64,000 nucleotides of DNA, from NCBI GenBank assembly GCA_017428105.1, contig JAFRRM010000038.1:56702-120701 (forward strand). The letters run 5' to 3'. The notes beneath the pieces are model-generated. The model saw nothing but the letters and a program-made list of their open reading frames with translations. It was not told where the DNA came from and made no database searches. Source of the stretch: Lachnospiraceae bacterium. Its GTDB lineage: Bacteria > Bacillota > Clostridia > Lachnospirales > Lachnospiraceae. This document shows, piece after piece, positions 52,259 to 61,429 of the stretch; position 1 is the first letter of the stretch; each line of letters starts with the position of its first letter. A program made the position numbers and the translations under genes.

Positions 52259-53176
52259 ATGGAATATATCCTGGAAACCCACGGCCTGACGAAGATCTAC
52301 GGTCAGAAAGCCGCTGCGAAGGACGTGGACCTGCATGTGAAAGAAGGGCAGATCTATGGCCTGATCGGACGGAACGGCGCCGGCAAGACCACGATCATGC
52401 GGATGATCAGCGGCCTGTCCCGGCCGACGAGCGGCAGTTATTCCCTGTTCGGCAAAACAGGGCTCGAGATGCGGAAGATGCTCCGGAACGTGGGCGTGCT
52501 GATCGAGCATCCCGGCCTGTATCCGAAACTCTCGGCGTATGAGAATCTGAAGATCAAATGCATCGGCATGGGGATCCGGCCGGACGGCTGTGTGCCGGAA
52601 CTGCTGCGCATCGTCGGGCTGGAAAACACGGACCGGAAAAAAGGGGCCGCTTCCTATTCCCTGGGCATGCGGCAGCGTCTGGGCATCGCCCTGGCGCTCG
52701 TGGGCGATCCGAAGATGATCATCCTGGACGAGCCCATCAACGGACTGGATCCGCAGGGGATCGCCGAGGTGCGCGAGATGCTGGGCCGCCTCCGGGACGA
52801 GAAGGGGATCACCGTCATGGTCTCCAGCCACATCCTGGACGAACTGTCCAAGATCGCGGACGCATACGGCATCATTCACGAAGGCGAGCTGCTGGACGAA
52901 TTCAGCGCGGAGGAACTGCACCGCCGCTGCGGGCAGAGCCTCATCGTCCGCACGGACGATCCCGCGGCAGCGCTGCGCGTGCTGGAGCAGATGGGGATCC
53001 GCGGCGCGGACCATGAACCGGACGGAAGCCTGCTGCTCCGGGAAGGGCTGGAGCGCACGAAGGAGATCTCCCGGGCGATCGTCGGCGCGGGGATCGGTCT
53101 GGAGGAGATCTATCTGCGCACGCGGACGCTGGAAGAGTATTATCTCGGTATGACGGGAGGGGCACACAATGCGTAA
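52259..53176 (+). CDS. ABC transporter ATP-binding protein
   Basis: 305 residues. Walker A GRNGAGKTT, LGMRQRLGIALAL as a variant signature, Walker B MIILDEPINGLDP and the H-loop SSHILDEL. It matches the bacitracin/lantibiotic-immunity class (BcrA-like) of ATPases, with a C-terminal domain of about 80 residues. It pairs with the permease that overlaps its 3' end by 8 bp. Start ATG 52259 was chosen because the domain begins immediately (YILETHGLTKIYG); the ribosome-binding site is weak. Confidence 0.92.
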   Translation: MEYILETHGLTKIYGQKAAAKDVDLHVKEGQIYGLIGRNGAGKTTIMRMISGLSRPTSGSYSLFGKTGLEMRKMLRNVGVLIEHPGLYPKLSAYENLKIKCIGMGIRPDGCVPELLRIVGLENTDRKKGAASYSLGMRQRLGIALALVGDPKMIILDEPINGLDPQGIAEVREMLGRLRDEKGITVMVSSHILDELSKIADAYGIIHEGELLDEFSAEELHRRCGQSLIVRTDDPAAALRVLEQMGIRGADHEPDGSLLLREGLERTKEISRAIVGAGIGLEEIYLRTRTLEEYYLGMTGGAHNA

Positions 53177-53939
53177 TCTGATCAAAATGGACCTGTACCG
53201 GATGGGAAGGTCCCGGACGTTCTGGATCTGCCTGATCATTACCGCCGTCCTGGCCCTGACCGGCGCGCCGATATCCAAACTGCTGTACAATCTGGCCGCC
53301 TCCCTGTCCTCGGAGGTCCGCGAGGCGTTCCCGGCTGAAGTCGATCTGTCCGTCATCCTCAGGGACCCGTTCCCGCTGGCGGGCTTCATGCTGCTCCTGC
53401 TTTCGCTTTGCTCGTTCTTCCATGCGGACATGGAAAACGGCTTTATCAAGAACATTGCGGGCCAGATGCCTCAGAAGGGGTATACGGTCCTGTCCAAATT
53501 TCTGGCGGCGATCGTCCACAACCTGATTTTCGTGATGACCGCGATCGCCGGCAAAGTCATCGGCACGCTGGTCGTCCAGCGGATCGTCGTGAACAGCGGC
53601 GCGGCGGACGGCATCCGAGTCCTGCTTCTGAAACTGCTGCTGATCCAGGGCATCAGCGCCGTTTTGCTGCTGGCGGTCACCACGCTCCGCAGCAAATCGC
53701 TGGGAATGATCCTGGCCGTCCTGTTCGGCCTGGGACTCACCCCGCTGATCTATCTGGGTGTCAATGAAGCGCTGTCGACGGTCTTCGGTAAGGATGTGGA
53801 CATCAGCAGATATATGGCGGATGCCGTGCTGCGGGAGAACCCCCTGGAGACGGGGAGGGCCATCCTGACCGCGGTCGTGACGGGAGGCCTTTTCCTGCTG
53901 CTGGCGATCCGGATATTCGACCGGAAAGACGTAAACTGA
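53169..53939 (+). CDS. ABC-2 type permease
   Basis: 256 residues with six hydrophobic segments, starting MRNLIKMDLYRMGRSRTFWI, the usual opening of BcrB-like permeases. Later helices include PFPLAGFMLLLLSLCSFF and VTGGLFLLLAIRIFDRK. It forms the export channel with the ATPase encoded just upstream. Substrate unknown; antimicrobial-peptide immunity is a common role of this class. Confidence 0.87.
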   Translation: MRNLIKMDLYRMGRSRTFWICLIITAVLALTGAPISKLLYNLAASLSSEVREAFPAEVDLSVILRDPFPLAGFMLLLLSLCSFFHADMENGFIKNIAGQMPQKGYTVLSKFLAAIVHNLIFVMTAIAGKVIGTLVVQRIVVNSGAADGIRVLLLKLLLIQGISAVLLLAVTTLRSKSLGMILAVLFGLGLTPLIYLGVNEALSTVFGKDVDISRYMADAVLRENPLETGRAILTAVVTGGLFLLLAIRIFDRKDVN

Positions 53940-53990
53940 CCCCTGCGGTCGTTTACATAGAAATCGACCCAAAAACGGAGGAGTAAAACG

Positions 53991-54401
53991 ATGGGTGTTG
54001 CTGCAGTTATTTTAAGCATCGTTGCCGCTGCGCTGGGGTTCTTCGCGACGTTCCTGTTCGGCACCGTCGGCGGGATCGTGGCCGGCGTGTTTGCCGTCCT
54101 GGCGATCGTGCTGGGGATCCTGAAGAGGAAGAAAGACGGCAAGGGCGGCATCGCGGGGATCGTGATCGGTGCGGTGGCGCTCGTTCTGACGATCTCTTTG
54201 ACCGCCTTCTGGTCTGGCGCGTTCAAGGAGATGCACAACAAGGCCATGCAGTACAAGCCGGACGGCCTGTGGGCCAAGGTCACCGAAAAAACCGACGGCG
54301 GCATGATGGGCATCATCAAACAGCTGCCGACCGACGAGGCCAGCATCAACGCGCTGCTGCAGGAAATGGAAGAACTGAACAAGCTGGGCGAGAAGAAATA
54401 A
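53991..54401 (+). CDS. Small membrane protein of unknown function
   Basis: 136 residues. Three hydrophobic segments (VAAVILSIVAAALGFFATFL, GGIVAGVFAVLAIVLGIL, IAGIVIGAVALVLTISLTA) resemble DUF4190-type proteins, then a soluble, helical tail with NALLQEMEELNKLGEKK. AAACGGAGGAGTAAAACG precedes the ATG. It follows the ABC permease by 51 bp with no terminator between, so it may belong to that unit. Confidence 0.7.
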   Translation: MGVAAVILSIVAAALGFFATFLFGTVGGIVAGVFAVLAIVLGILKRKKDGKGGIAGIVIGAVALVLTISLTAFWSGAFKEMHNKAMQYKPDGLWAKVTEKTDGGMMGIIKQLPTDEASINALLQEMEELNKLGEKK

Positions 54402-54431
54402 ACGGAAGAAAAGCGGTACGGGATCTTTCCC

Positions 54432-55874
54432 ATGCAGTACTCTGAACAGAAAAACAGCAGGATCATTGACGGAACAGTGCTCTGCATTTCCCTGTTCCTA
54501 CTGGCGGCTTCCGCTGCCGGCGCAGTCTATACCGGCACGGGCGGCAGTCTTTTTGCGGACTTTTTCCGCATCCTGACGTCGCCCGGGCCGCTGATCACGG
54601 ACTATTTCGGGGTCGGCAGCCTGCCCGCGGCGTTTCTCAATGCAGGTCTTTGCGGCATGACGATGTGGGCGTTCATGACGTTTTTGCCCGGTCCGTCCCA
54701 CGTCAATACCTTCGCCGGCTACTTCCTGGTGATCGCCCACGCGTTCTACGGGCTGAATTTCCTGAATATGTGGCCGTGCTTCCTGGCACCGTTCCTGTAC
54801 CTCAGGCTCCGCCGCCTGGATTATAACCGGAACCTGCATATCTGTATGTTCTGCACGTGTTTCAGCCCGTTCGTGAGCGAGCTGCTGTTCCGTTATACGC
54901 AGGGGGAAAGCTGGGCGCCGGGAACGGTCACGCTGACCGTCCGGGGACTCCTGCTGACGGTCGTGTTCATCCTGATCGTCGCGTTCGTGGCCCCCGCCAT
55001 CCTGCCCGGAACGAGGGCCTGGCACAAGGGCTACAACCTCTACAACGGCGGCCTTGCCTTCGGCATGCTGGGCTTCCTGCTCTACAATCTGCTGTACCGC
55101 ACCATGGGCGTTGCCGCGCCGGCCGCCGTCCCGTTCCGCAATGAGGTCTACGAGCGCTTCGGCTACTCGTATTACCTCTTCGGCGCCGTGTTCTTCCTGC
55201 TGCTGTTCGGCGGCTGTCTGTTTGCCGGCTATATGCTGAACGGGCGGAGCTTCAGGGGGCTGTCGCTGCTGTTCACCGATACCGGCTATGAGAGCAATTT
55301 CGCAGGGAAGTACGGGATGCCGCTTTGCCTGATCAACGTGGGCATCTACGGGGCCATGTTCCTCGTGTACGTCGTGCTGGCGGAACGGCTGACGGACGGC
55401 GCCGGATTCACCGGCCCGACGTTCGGCGTGATCCTGGCGGCCCTGACCTTTACGGCCATGGGGCAGCATCCGCGCAACGTTTGGCCCATCTTCGCCGGAT
55501 ACCTGGTGCTTTTCCTGCTGGCAAGCGCGTATAACCGTCTGGTGGGCGGCAGCGCGACCTGGACGCTGTCCACGCAGGCGTACATCAACAGCATCGCGTT
55601 CGCCACCGGTCTCTGCCCGCTGGTCGGGCGCTACGGCGTCGTGCCCGGCATCATCGCCGGCATGCTCTGCGGCTCCCTGTGCACCGCCACTTCCGCGCTG
55701 CACGGCGGCCTGATGCTGTACAACGGCGGCTTCACCGCCGGCATCACGACCCTCATCCTGCTCCCGATCCTGGAGCATTACATCCCGAAGCCGCGGGTGC
55801 ACATGAACCAGCACATCGACCTCCGGGACATGATGACCATCAACGAATCCCGGCGAAAAGACGGGGGGAAATGA
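54432..55874 (+). CDS. DUF1576-like multi-pass membrane protein
   Basis: 480 residues with about twelve hydrophobic segments. It begins MQYSEQKNSRIIDGTVLCIS; recurring internal motifs such as VNTFAGYFLVIAHAFYGLNF and GHNLYNGGLAF-like (KGYNLYNGGLAFGMLGFLLY) and later TSALHGGLMLYNGGFTAGIT suggest two homologous halves. The layout is what I recall for DUF1576 proteins, whose function is unknown. No transport signature is recognisable. The gene begins 30 bp after the small membrane-protein gene and ends with a terminator. Confidence 0.7.
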   Translation: MQYSEQKNSRIIDGTVLCISLFLLAASAAGAVYTGTGGSLFADFFRILTSPGPLITDYFGVGSLPAAFLNAGLCGMTMWAFMTFLPGPSHVNTFAGYFLVIAHAFYGLNFLNMWPCFLAPFLYLRLRRLDYNRNLHICMFCTCFSPFVSELLFRYTQGESWAPGTVTLTVRGLLLTVVFILIVAFVAPAILPGTRAWHKGYNLYNGGLAFGMLGFLLYNLLYRTMGVAAPAAVPFRNEVYERFGYSYYLFGAVFFLLLFGGCLFAGYMLNGRSFRGLSLLFTDTGYESNFAGKYGMPLCLINVGIYGAMFLVYVVLAERLTDGAGFTGPTFGVILAALTFTAMGQHPRNVWPIFAGYLVLFLLASAYNRLVGGSATWTLSTQAYINSIAFATGLCPLVGRYGVVPGIIAGMLCGSLCTATSALHGGLMLYNGGFTAGITTLILLPILEHYIPKPRVHMNQHIDLRDMMTINESRRKDGGK

Positions 55875-55885
55875 CGACAGGGAAC

Positions 55886-55930
55886 AGACCCCGGAGCCGC
55901 TTCGGAAAGAAGCCGTCCCGGGGTCTTTTA
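55886..55930 (+). terminator. Terminator after the DUF1576-like gene
   Basis: AGACCCCGG / CCGGGGTCT stem (9 bp) with an internal hairpin loop, then TTTTA. Confidence 0.75.
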
Positions 55931-56080
55931 TATTGGGGACTATGTGCCGCCGGCCGCGGTCACCGGCCATCCGGCCGGAAAGCAGACCGTCCGGGTCAAA
56001 ACAGGCGGTCATCTGTGACGGGCAGGGGATCGTTTTTCGTGGCTGCGGCTGCGCGGGAAGACTGGGAAAAGACCTGTTTT

Positions 56081-56109
56081 TTGCATTCAGCGGATATTAC
56101 GGATATAAT
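56081..56109 (+). promoter_or_regulatory. Predicted promoter of the HAD/GNAT fusion
   Basis: TTGCAT (56081-56086), 17 bp, TATAAT (56104-56109), 60 bp before the start. Confidence 0.75.
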
Positions 56110-56168
56110 GAAAAACGCTCTTTGCACCACGCCGAGGACGGTGCCGCGGAGCTTAAGGAGAGAAGACA

Positions 56169-57425
56169 ATGCCTGAGAAGGGGACAGTCTTGAAGAAAAA
56201 ACAATATTCCGTGATCCTGTTTGACCTGGACGGCACGCTGACCGATTCGGGTCCCGGGGTCATGCACGGATTCGAATATGCGATCCGGAAGATGGGCCGG
56301 GAAGTGCCGGACGGAGAGCAGCTGAGACGGTTCATGGGACCGCCGCTGCAGGAATCATTCGGCCGGATGCTCGGCTATTCGGAGGAAGACACGGCAAGGG
56401 CGGTCTCCCTGTACCGGGAGTATTATTTCAGCCGGGGCGGGATCCGGGAGAACACGGTCTATCCGGGGGTGGAAAAACTGCTGGCGGAGCTTCGGCAAAG
56501 GGACAAGACGCTGGCCGTGGCCACGTCGAAAAGCACGGACGGGGCGGAAGCGGTGCTGGAGCAGTTCGGGCTTCGGAAGTATTTCGATCTGGTCGCGGCA
56601 GCCGATGAGAGGGACCGGATCACGAAGGAAGACGTGCTGCAGTATGCCTGCGGCCGCTGCGGGATCAGCCCGGAGAGCGCGGTCATGATCGGCGACCGGC
56701 ATTATGACATCCGGGCCGCAAAAGCATTCGGCTTCGGCTCGGTCGGCGTGCTGTGGGGCTACGGGAGCCGGGAAGAACTGGAGGAGGCCGGCGCGGACTA
56801 TATTGCGGAAAGGCCGGAGGATATACTGGAATGGCTTGGTGATTCCCCGGAAAAAGGGAAGACAGAAAGGACCGGAGCCGGTTCTTTGTCGGCTGAAAAA
56901 GACCTGAGGTTATACGTCCCCCGCTCGGAAGACGGCTGGTTTTACCTGAAGATGATGTCCGATCCGGCGACGATGGCCTACAACGCGCCGTGGTTCCCGC
57001 CGGACGGATGCATTCCGGACGCGGGAGAGGAATGGGGGCGCCTGCAGGAGAACTGGATCGGTCACGAGCCGCTGCGGTTCTATGCGTACCTGCAGCGGAA
57101 GGCGGACGGCGCGTTCGTGGGCGACGTGAATTATCATTATAACCCGGACCGCGGCTGGTGGGACATGGGGATCGTGATCTATGCCCCGGAGCGCGGGAAG
57201 GGGTACGGCACGCAGGGACTGCGCCTGCTGATGGACCGGGCTTTCCGGACCGACGGCATCGCGCGCCTGCATAACGATTTTGAGACCACGCGCGGGGCCG
57301 CGGTCCGCATCCATAAAAAAGCCGGCTTCCGGGAAGCCGGCAGGGAGGACGGGATCGTCCGGCTGGAGATCACGAGAGAGGAGTATCTGGGGCGGGGCCG
57401 CTCAGGTCTGCCAGGATCCTGCTGA
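56169..57425 (+). CDS. Fusion of a HAD phosphatase (Gph-like) and a GNAT acetyltransferase
   Basis: 418 residues. Residues 12-220: HAD fold with DxD motif LFDLDGTLTDSG, motif II Thr/Ser in VATSKS, Lys in RITKEDVL and the acidic motif MIGDRHYDIRAAK, of the phosphoglycolate-phosphatase-like subgroup. After a linker (about 222-240), residues 245-405 form a GNAT domain with YAPERGKGYGTQGLRLLMDR and VRIHKKAGFREAG. The two activities in one chain suggest sequential or repair steps on one metabolite, but no partner gene identifies it. GGAGAGAAGACA precedes the ATG. The 3' end overlaps the convergent gene on the other strand by 56 bp. Confidence 0.87.
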   Translation: MPEKGTVLKKKQYSVILFDLDGTLTDSGPGVMHGFEYAIRKMGREVPDGEQLRRFMGPPLQESFGRMLGYSEEDTARAVSLYREYYFSRGGIRENTVYPGVEKLLAELRQRDKTLAVATSKSTDGAEAVLEQFGLRKYFDLVAAADERDRITKEDVLQYACGRCGISPESAVMIGDRHYDIRAAKAFGFGSVGVLWGYGSREELEEAGADYIAERPEDILEWLGDSPEKGKTERTGAGSLSAEKDLRLYVPRSEDGWFYLKMMSDPATMAYNAPWFPPDGCIPDAGEEWGRLQENWIGHEPLRFYAYLQRKADGAFVGDVNYHYNPDRGWWDMGIVIYAPERGKGYGTQGLRLLMDRAFRTDGIARLHNDFETTRGAAVRIHKKAGFREAGREDGIVRLEITREEYLGRGRSGLPGSC

Positions 57426-59793
57426 TGATCGCATTCATCGGTGCCCACTTGCCCTGCATGTCGCGGAACAGCGCGATCTGCGCGCGGGCGCGGAGCAGGT
57501 TGTGATCCGGGGAAGTGATGCGGAAATAGACGTCGCCCTGGAGATAGTCGGTGAGGAAGCGGAGACCGCATTCGTAGGTCATGACGAGGGCGCCCATGGG
57601 GAAGAGGCGGATCTCGTCCTCGGACAGGGCACCGGCGGTGCCGGAGAGGTAGCCCTGGGCGAAGGATACGAACAGGGCGAGATCGCAGCGGACCAGACCA
57701 AGGTCCGCGGGCGATTCGCCGGCGGGGTTGCAGCCGGAGCGGACGGCGTCGCCGAAATCGTGTATGGCGAGGCCGGGGCCGACGGTATCCAGGTCGATCA
57801 CGCAGAGGCCGCGGCGGCTGGCGCGGTCGAAGAGGACGTTATTGAGCTTCGTGTCGTTGTGGGTGACGCGGAGCATTTTTTTGTTCTGCAGGAGGGCGGA
57901 AAAGGCAGTGGCGTAATTCTGATTGGAGAGGAAGAATTGGATCTCCTCCCGTACGGCGGCGGCGCGGCCGGCGCGGTCCTCCGCCACGGCCTGTTTGAAG
58001 GCCTCCAGGCGGCCGGCCGTGTCATGGAATCCCCGGATGGGGATGTACAGCGACTCCGCCGGGAAGTCTGCCATCAGGCGGTGGAAACGGCCGAAGGCGA
58101 GGCCGCCCTGGCGGAAGAGCTCCGGGTCGGCGACGGTGTCGTAACTGTCTGCCCCTTCGATATAATCGGAGCAGCGCCAGTATTCGCCGACCGGATCCAG
58201 ATAGTACGGTTTTCCTTCGCCGTCCGTCAGGAAATGCAGCGTTTCCCGCGCGGGATCGCCGCCGGTCTCCGCGATCCGCTGCCGCAGATACGCCGTGACG
58301 CGCACGATGTTTTCCATCAGTTTTTCGGGTTCCCGGAAGACGTTTTTATTGATCCGCTGCAGGACCAGCTTCCGTTCCGTCCCGTCTTCGCACTGAACCT
58401 CCGCGAGGTACGTGTCGTGGATGTGGCCGCTGCCGAGGCGGGCTAGGGAGAGCAGCGTGCTGTCCGGGCAGAAGCGGCGGACGGCGTCCGCTTTGTAGGC
58501 GGTCTGCGGGCCCTCGTAGAGGAGGGAGGCGCGGTAGGCGTCCACGTCGACGATGGAGCCGGTGCGGCGCGATTCTTCGGCCGCGAAGGCGAGCAGGTGG
58601 TTGTCCACGGAGATACGGATGCCGGAGATGGACGGGCTGACGGACTGCCCGGTCAGGTAGCCGTACAGGGACTCAATGATCCCGCGGTCCCCGCCGCCGT
58701 GGCCGCTGGGCAGGCCGTCCTTGCCGGTCACGGGGATCTCGGAGGTGGTTCTGGTCTCGAAATCGTACAGGCGGACGGGTTCCTCGTCCGCGGTCAGGGA
58801 GGCGAACAGCTCGCCTTTCGTGCCCATGACGTGGATGCGGCGGCCGCCGCGGTTGAAGGCGCACATCGTGAACGCGGCGGTCACGCCGTCGTCGAAGAGC
58901 ATGTTAACGGTCTGGTGGTCCACCGCGTCGTTATCGCATTTGAACACGCATTTGCCGTACTGGGTGGTGCGCAGGGCGCGCTCCACGTCGGCGTCGGAGG
59001 GCGAGGGCATGCGGGTGCAGGCCTCGCGGAACCAGGCATTTTTCTTGTCGTCCAGGTAGAGTTTGACGGCGTTGTACGGACAGGTTTCGCCGTGCGGACA
59101 GCCGTCGAGACAGCGTTCCGGCGCGTCGGCCGGCGCGTTCGCGCGCGTGAAATACCGCAGGGAGCCGAAGGACTGGATCTTCCGGCACTGCTTCCCGATC
59201 AGCCACTGGAGGATATCCAGGTCGTGGCAGGATTTCTGCAGCAGCATGTTGGAGGACCGGCCGGTATTGCCCCAGTTGCCGCGCACGAAACTGTGGCTCT
59301 GGTGGCGGTTGCCGACGTTTTCTTCATGGTTGACCGATATGACCTCGCCCAGCCGGCCTTCATCGATCAGGCGCTTGACGGTCGTGAACAGCGGCGTGTA
59401 CCGCAGCACGTGGCAGACGACCGCCTTCACCCCGGCCTTCTCCGCCGCCTGGGCGACGGCCTCGCAGCTGACCGGGTCCGGCGACACCGGCTTTTCCAGC
59501 AGCAGGTCGTAATGCAGCGCGATCGCCGCCATCGCCGGCTGGAAATGAAACGCGTCCAGCGTGCAGATAAGCGCCAGGTCCGCGATCTTGCCCAGTTTGA
59601 ACAGGTCCCGCCAGTCGGCGAAGCATCGCTCCGCCGGGATGTTGTGTCTGGCGCGGACATATGCGCGGCGGCTTTCGATCGGCTCCGCCACGGCTACGAC
59701 TTTATAACGGTCCGGCATTTCCCGCATGATGTCCGTATAGGTCTGACCGCGGTCGCCGGCGCCGACTAAAACGACAGTGAGCTGTTTGTCCAT
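57370..59793 (-). CDS. Fusion of a Gfo/Idh/MocA oxidoreductase and a NahK-like sugar kinase
   Basis: 807 residues. The N-terminal half (about 1-420) is an NAD(P)-dependent oxidoreductase or GH109-like domain: VVLVGAGDRGQTYTDIM, the EKP motif in LLLEKPVSPDP, and a Cys cluster CLDGCPHGETCPY. The C-terminal half (about 440-800) is an APH-type kinase: LARLGSGHIHDTYLAEV, VLQRINKNVFREPEKLMENI as in N-acetylhexosamine 1-kinase, the catalytic HNDTKLNNVLFD and DLDTVGPGLAIHD. I infer a bifunctional enzyme for an amino sugar or related hexose: redox or glycosidic processing followed by anomeric phosphorylation. Start ATG at 59793 follows GGGAGGAACCAAC; an 8-codon in-frame extension covers that site and is rejected. 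Confidence 0.87.
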   Translation of the reverse strand: MDKQLTVVLVGAGDRGQTYTDIMREMPDRYKVVAVAEPIESRRAYVRARHNIPAERCFADWRDLFKLGKIADLALICTLDAFHFQPAMAAIALHYDLLLEKPVSPDPVSCEAVAQAAEKAGVKAVVCHVLRYTPLFTTVKRLIDEGRLGEVISVNHEENVGNRHQSHSFVRGNWGNTGRSSNMLLQKSCHDLDILQWLIGKQCRKIQSFGSLRYFTRANAPADAPERCLDGCPHGETCPYNAVKLYLDDKKNAWFREACTRMPSPSDADVERALRTTQYGKCVFKCDNDAVDHQTVNMLFDDGVTAAFTMCAFNRGGRRIHVMGTKGELFASLTADEEPVRLYDFETRTTSEIPVTGKDGLPSGHGGGDRGIIESLYGYLTGQSVSPSISGIRISVDNHLLAFAAEESRRTGSIVDVDAYRASLLYEGPQTAYKADAVRRFCPDSTLLSLARLGSGHIHDTYLAEVQCEDGTERKLVLQRINKNVFREPEKLMENIVRVTAYLRQRIAETGGDPARETLHFLTDGEGKPYYLDPVGEYWRCSDYIEGADSYDTVADPELFRQGGLAFGRFHRLMADFPAESLYIPIRGFHDTAGRLEAFKQAVAEDRAGRAAAVREEIQFFLSNQNYATAFSALLQNKKMLRVTHNDTKLNNVLFDRASRRGLCVIDLDTVGPGLAIHDFGDAVRSGCNPAGESPADLGLVRCDLALFVSFAQGYLSGTAGALSEDEIRLFPMGALVMTYECGLRFLTDYLQGDVYFRITSPDHNLLRARAQIALFRDMQGKWAPMNAIISRILADLSGPAPDTPLS

Positions 59794-59817
59794 GTTGGTT
59801 CCTCCCGGCCCCACCAA

Positions 59818-59848
59818 TAAAAAATGACAGAGATATATTCCCTGTCAT
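59818..59848 (-). terminator. Terminator of cbiMQO (- strand)
   Basis: Read on the - strand: ATGACAG / CTGTCAT stem (59848-59824) with an 11-base loop, then six T and ATT. It also overlaps the next gene's -10 box. Confidence 0.75.
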
Positions 59849-59875
59849 CATAACAGTCCCGCCGGAAAAAGGCAA
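59847..59875 (-). promoter_or_regulatory. Predicted promoter of the oxidoreductase-kinase fusion (- strand)
   Basis: On the - strand: TTGCCT (59875-59870), 17 bp, TATGAT (59852-59847). The hairpin at 59848-59824 begins at the promoter's edge and lies in the leader. Confidence 0.6.
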
Positions 59876-59883
59876 TCGCCCCG

Positions 59884-60612
59884 TCACGTTCCGTCCGGGC
59901 CGGCCAGGCGCAGCGGCAGTTCCAGGCAGTTCGCTTCGAGCAGTGCGCGGTCCTGCAGGATCTCCCGGGCGGGGCCGTCGGCGGCCACCGAGCCCCGGCC
60001 GAGGACGATCACGCGGTCGCAGGTGTCCCAGATCATGTCCAGGTCGTGGGAGGTGATGATCCGGGTCCCGGGCAGTTCGCGGATGGTGCGGATCATCAGG
60101 CGGCGGTTGCGGGGGTCCAGGGCGGAGGTGGGCTCATCCATCAGGATGACGTCCGGCTCCATGGCCAGGACGGTGGCGATGGCGGCCATGCGTTTTTCGC
60201 CGCCGGAGAGCTTGTGATTGTGGCGGCGCTTCAGGTCTGCGATGCCCAGTCGGGTCAGCACGGCGTCCACACGGGCGTCGGTCTCTTCGCGGCTGGCGCC
60301 GTAATTGAGCGGCCCGAAGATCATGTCCTCGTACACGGTGGGCATGAACATCTGGTTATCGGAATTCTGCAGGACGAAGCCCAGTTTCCGGCGGATCTCC
60401 GGCAGGGTCTTCGGCGTCACCTCCGTGCCGTCCACGGTGATCAGTCCTTCGTGGGGCAAAAGGCCCAGCAGCGCGCGCATGAGCGTGGTCTTGCCGGCGC
60501 CGTTCGCGCCGATCAGGCCGACGGACTCGCCGTTTTCCACGCGGAAAGAGACGTCCCGGAGCACCGGCGCGTCTTTCATGTAGTATACCGATACGTTTTC
60601 AAACCGGATCAT
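59884..60612 (-). CDS. cbiO: Cobalt/nickel ECF transporter ATPase
   Basis: 242 residues. Walker A GANGAGKTT, the ECF-typical Q-loop region FVLQNSDNQMFMPTVYEDM, signature LSGGEKRMAAIA, Walker B VILMDEPTSALDP and H-loop ITSHDLDM. It powers the uptake of Co or Ni by CbiM/CbiQ encoded upstream on the same strand; its start overlaps the cbiQ stop (ATGA). Third gene of the operon, followed by a terminator. Confidence 0.95.
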   Translation of the reverse strand: MIRFENVSVYYMKDAPVLRDVSFRVENGESVGLIGANGAGKTTLMRALLGLLPHEGLITVDGTEVTPKTLPEIRRKLGFVLQNSDNQMFMPTVYEDMIFGPLNYGASREETDARVDAVLTRLGIADLKRRHNHKLSGGEKRMAAIATVLAMEPDVILMDEPTSALDPRNRRLMIRTIRELPGTRIITSHDLDMIWDTCDRVIVLGRGSVAADGPAREILQDRALLEANCLELPLRLAGPDGT

Positions 60613-61421
60613 CGGATCCCTCCCGTCAGCAGGGCGCCCAGCAGGGCGGGCACGTTATATAAGCGGCACAGAATGAATACTGCCGGCCAGAGGATCAGCC
60701 AGGCGGCGTCCCGCACGGTGAAGCGCCGGTCCTCCGCATAGGCGAAATCGCCGGAGAAACCGCGCAGCTGCATGCTGCCGTACAGCTCCTCCGCGCGGTC
60801 CATGCTCCGCAGCAGCAGCTGGCCCAGGAAGGAGCCCCAGGCGGCGAAGCGGATGCCCCGCTGGCCCGGCGCGCGCAGGTGGTAGGCGTCGGTCATCACG
60901 GAAAGCTCCTCCGTCATCACGCCCACGTAGCGGAAGGTGAGGAGCAGAAGGGTGACCAGCAGGGACGGCAGATGCAGGCGGCGGAGCGCGGCGCACAGAT
61001 CGTCGATGGAGGTCGTGGCCATGAGCAGGAACGACGCGGCCAGACAGAAGAGGCCTTTCAGCATCAGCGTGATCATGCTGATCACACCGCCGGATATGGT
61101 CAGGCCGCCCACCGTCAGGAGCGGCGCGCGGTCAAAGAACGGATTGAACAGCCCCACCGCCATGACCAGCGGGAGGACAAAGCGGAGCTTGCGGAAGCAG
61201 GTCAACACGGGGATGCCGCTGAGGGCGAACAGGAGCGCCGGCCAGAGAGCCATGACCAGCAGACCTGAGAGCCGGTATTTCCCGAAGGACACCGTGACGA
61301 TGATATAGGCGACGGTGGTCAGCAGCTTGGCCACGGCATGAAGGCGGTGCACCGGGGAATCCCCGGCGGCCAGCGTGTCCATTTCGCGCAGCTCCAGCAG
61401 CGAGCGGTCCATCCTGTTCAT
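60609..61421 (-). CDS. cbiQ: Cobalt/nickel ECF transporter membrane subunit CbiQ
   Basis: 270 residues from the chosen start (MNRMDRSLLELREMDTLAAG). Five to six hydrophobic segments, including LLTTVAYIIVTVSFGKYRLSG (contained in full), and the coupling-helix region RSMDRAEELYGSMQLRGFSG with the conserved Ala-Arg-Gly-like motif of T components. It links the CbiM substrate subunit to the CbiO ATPase. An open extension of 28 codons upstream is rejected, since it would run into a repeat-like spacer; the ribosome-binding site CAGGGG is modest. Confidence 0.9.
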   Translation of the reverse strand: MNRMDRSLLELREMDTLAAGDSPVHRLHAVAKLLTTVAYIIVTVSFGKYRLSGLLVMALWPALLFALSGIPVLTCFRKLRFVLPLVMAVGLFNPFFDRAPLLTVGGLTISGGVISMITLMLKGLFCLAASFLLMATTSIDDLCAALRRLHLPSLLVTLLLLTFRYVGVMTEELSVMTDAYHLRAPGQRGIRFAAWGSFLGQLLLRSMDRAEELYGSMQLRGFSGDFAYAEDRRFTVRDAAWLILWPAVFILCRLYNVPALLGALLTGGIR

Positions 61422-61429
61422 GCAAAACC

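Noticed and set aside
59796..59803. TTGGTTC near the start of the oxidoreductase-kinase gene as a further MocR site
   Set aside because: A single copy with a mismatch that lies in the ribosome-binding region; no partner 24 bp away.
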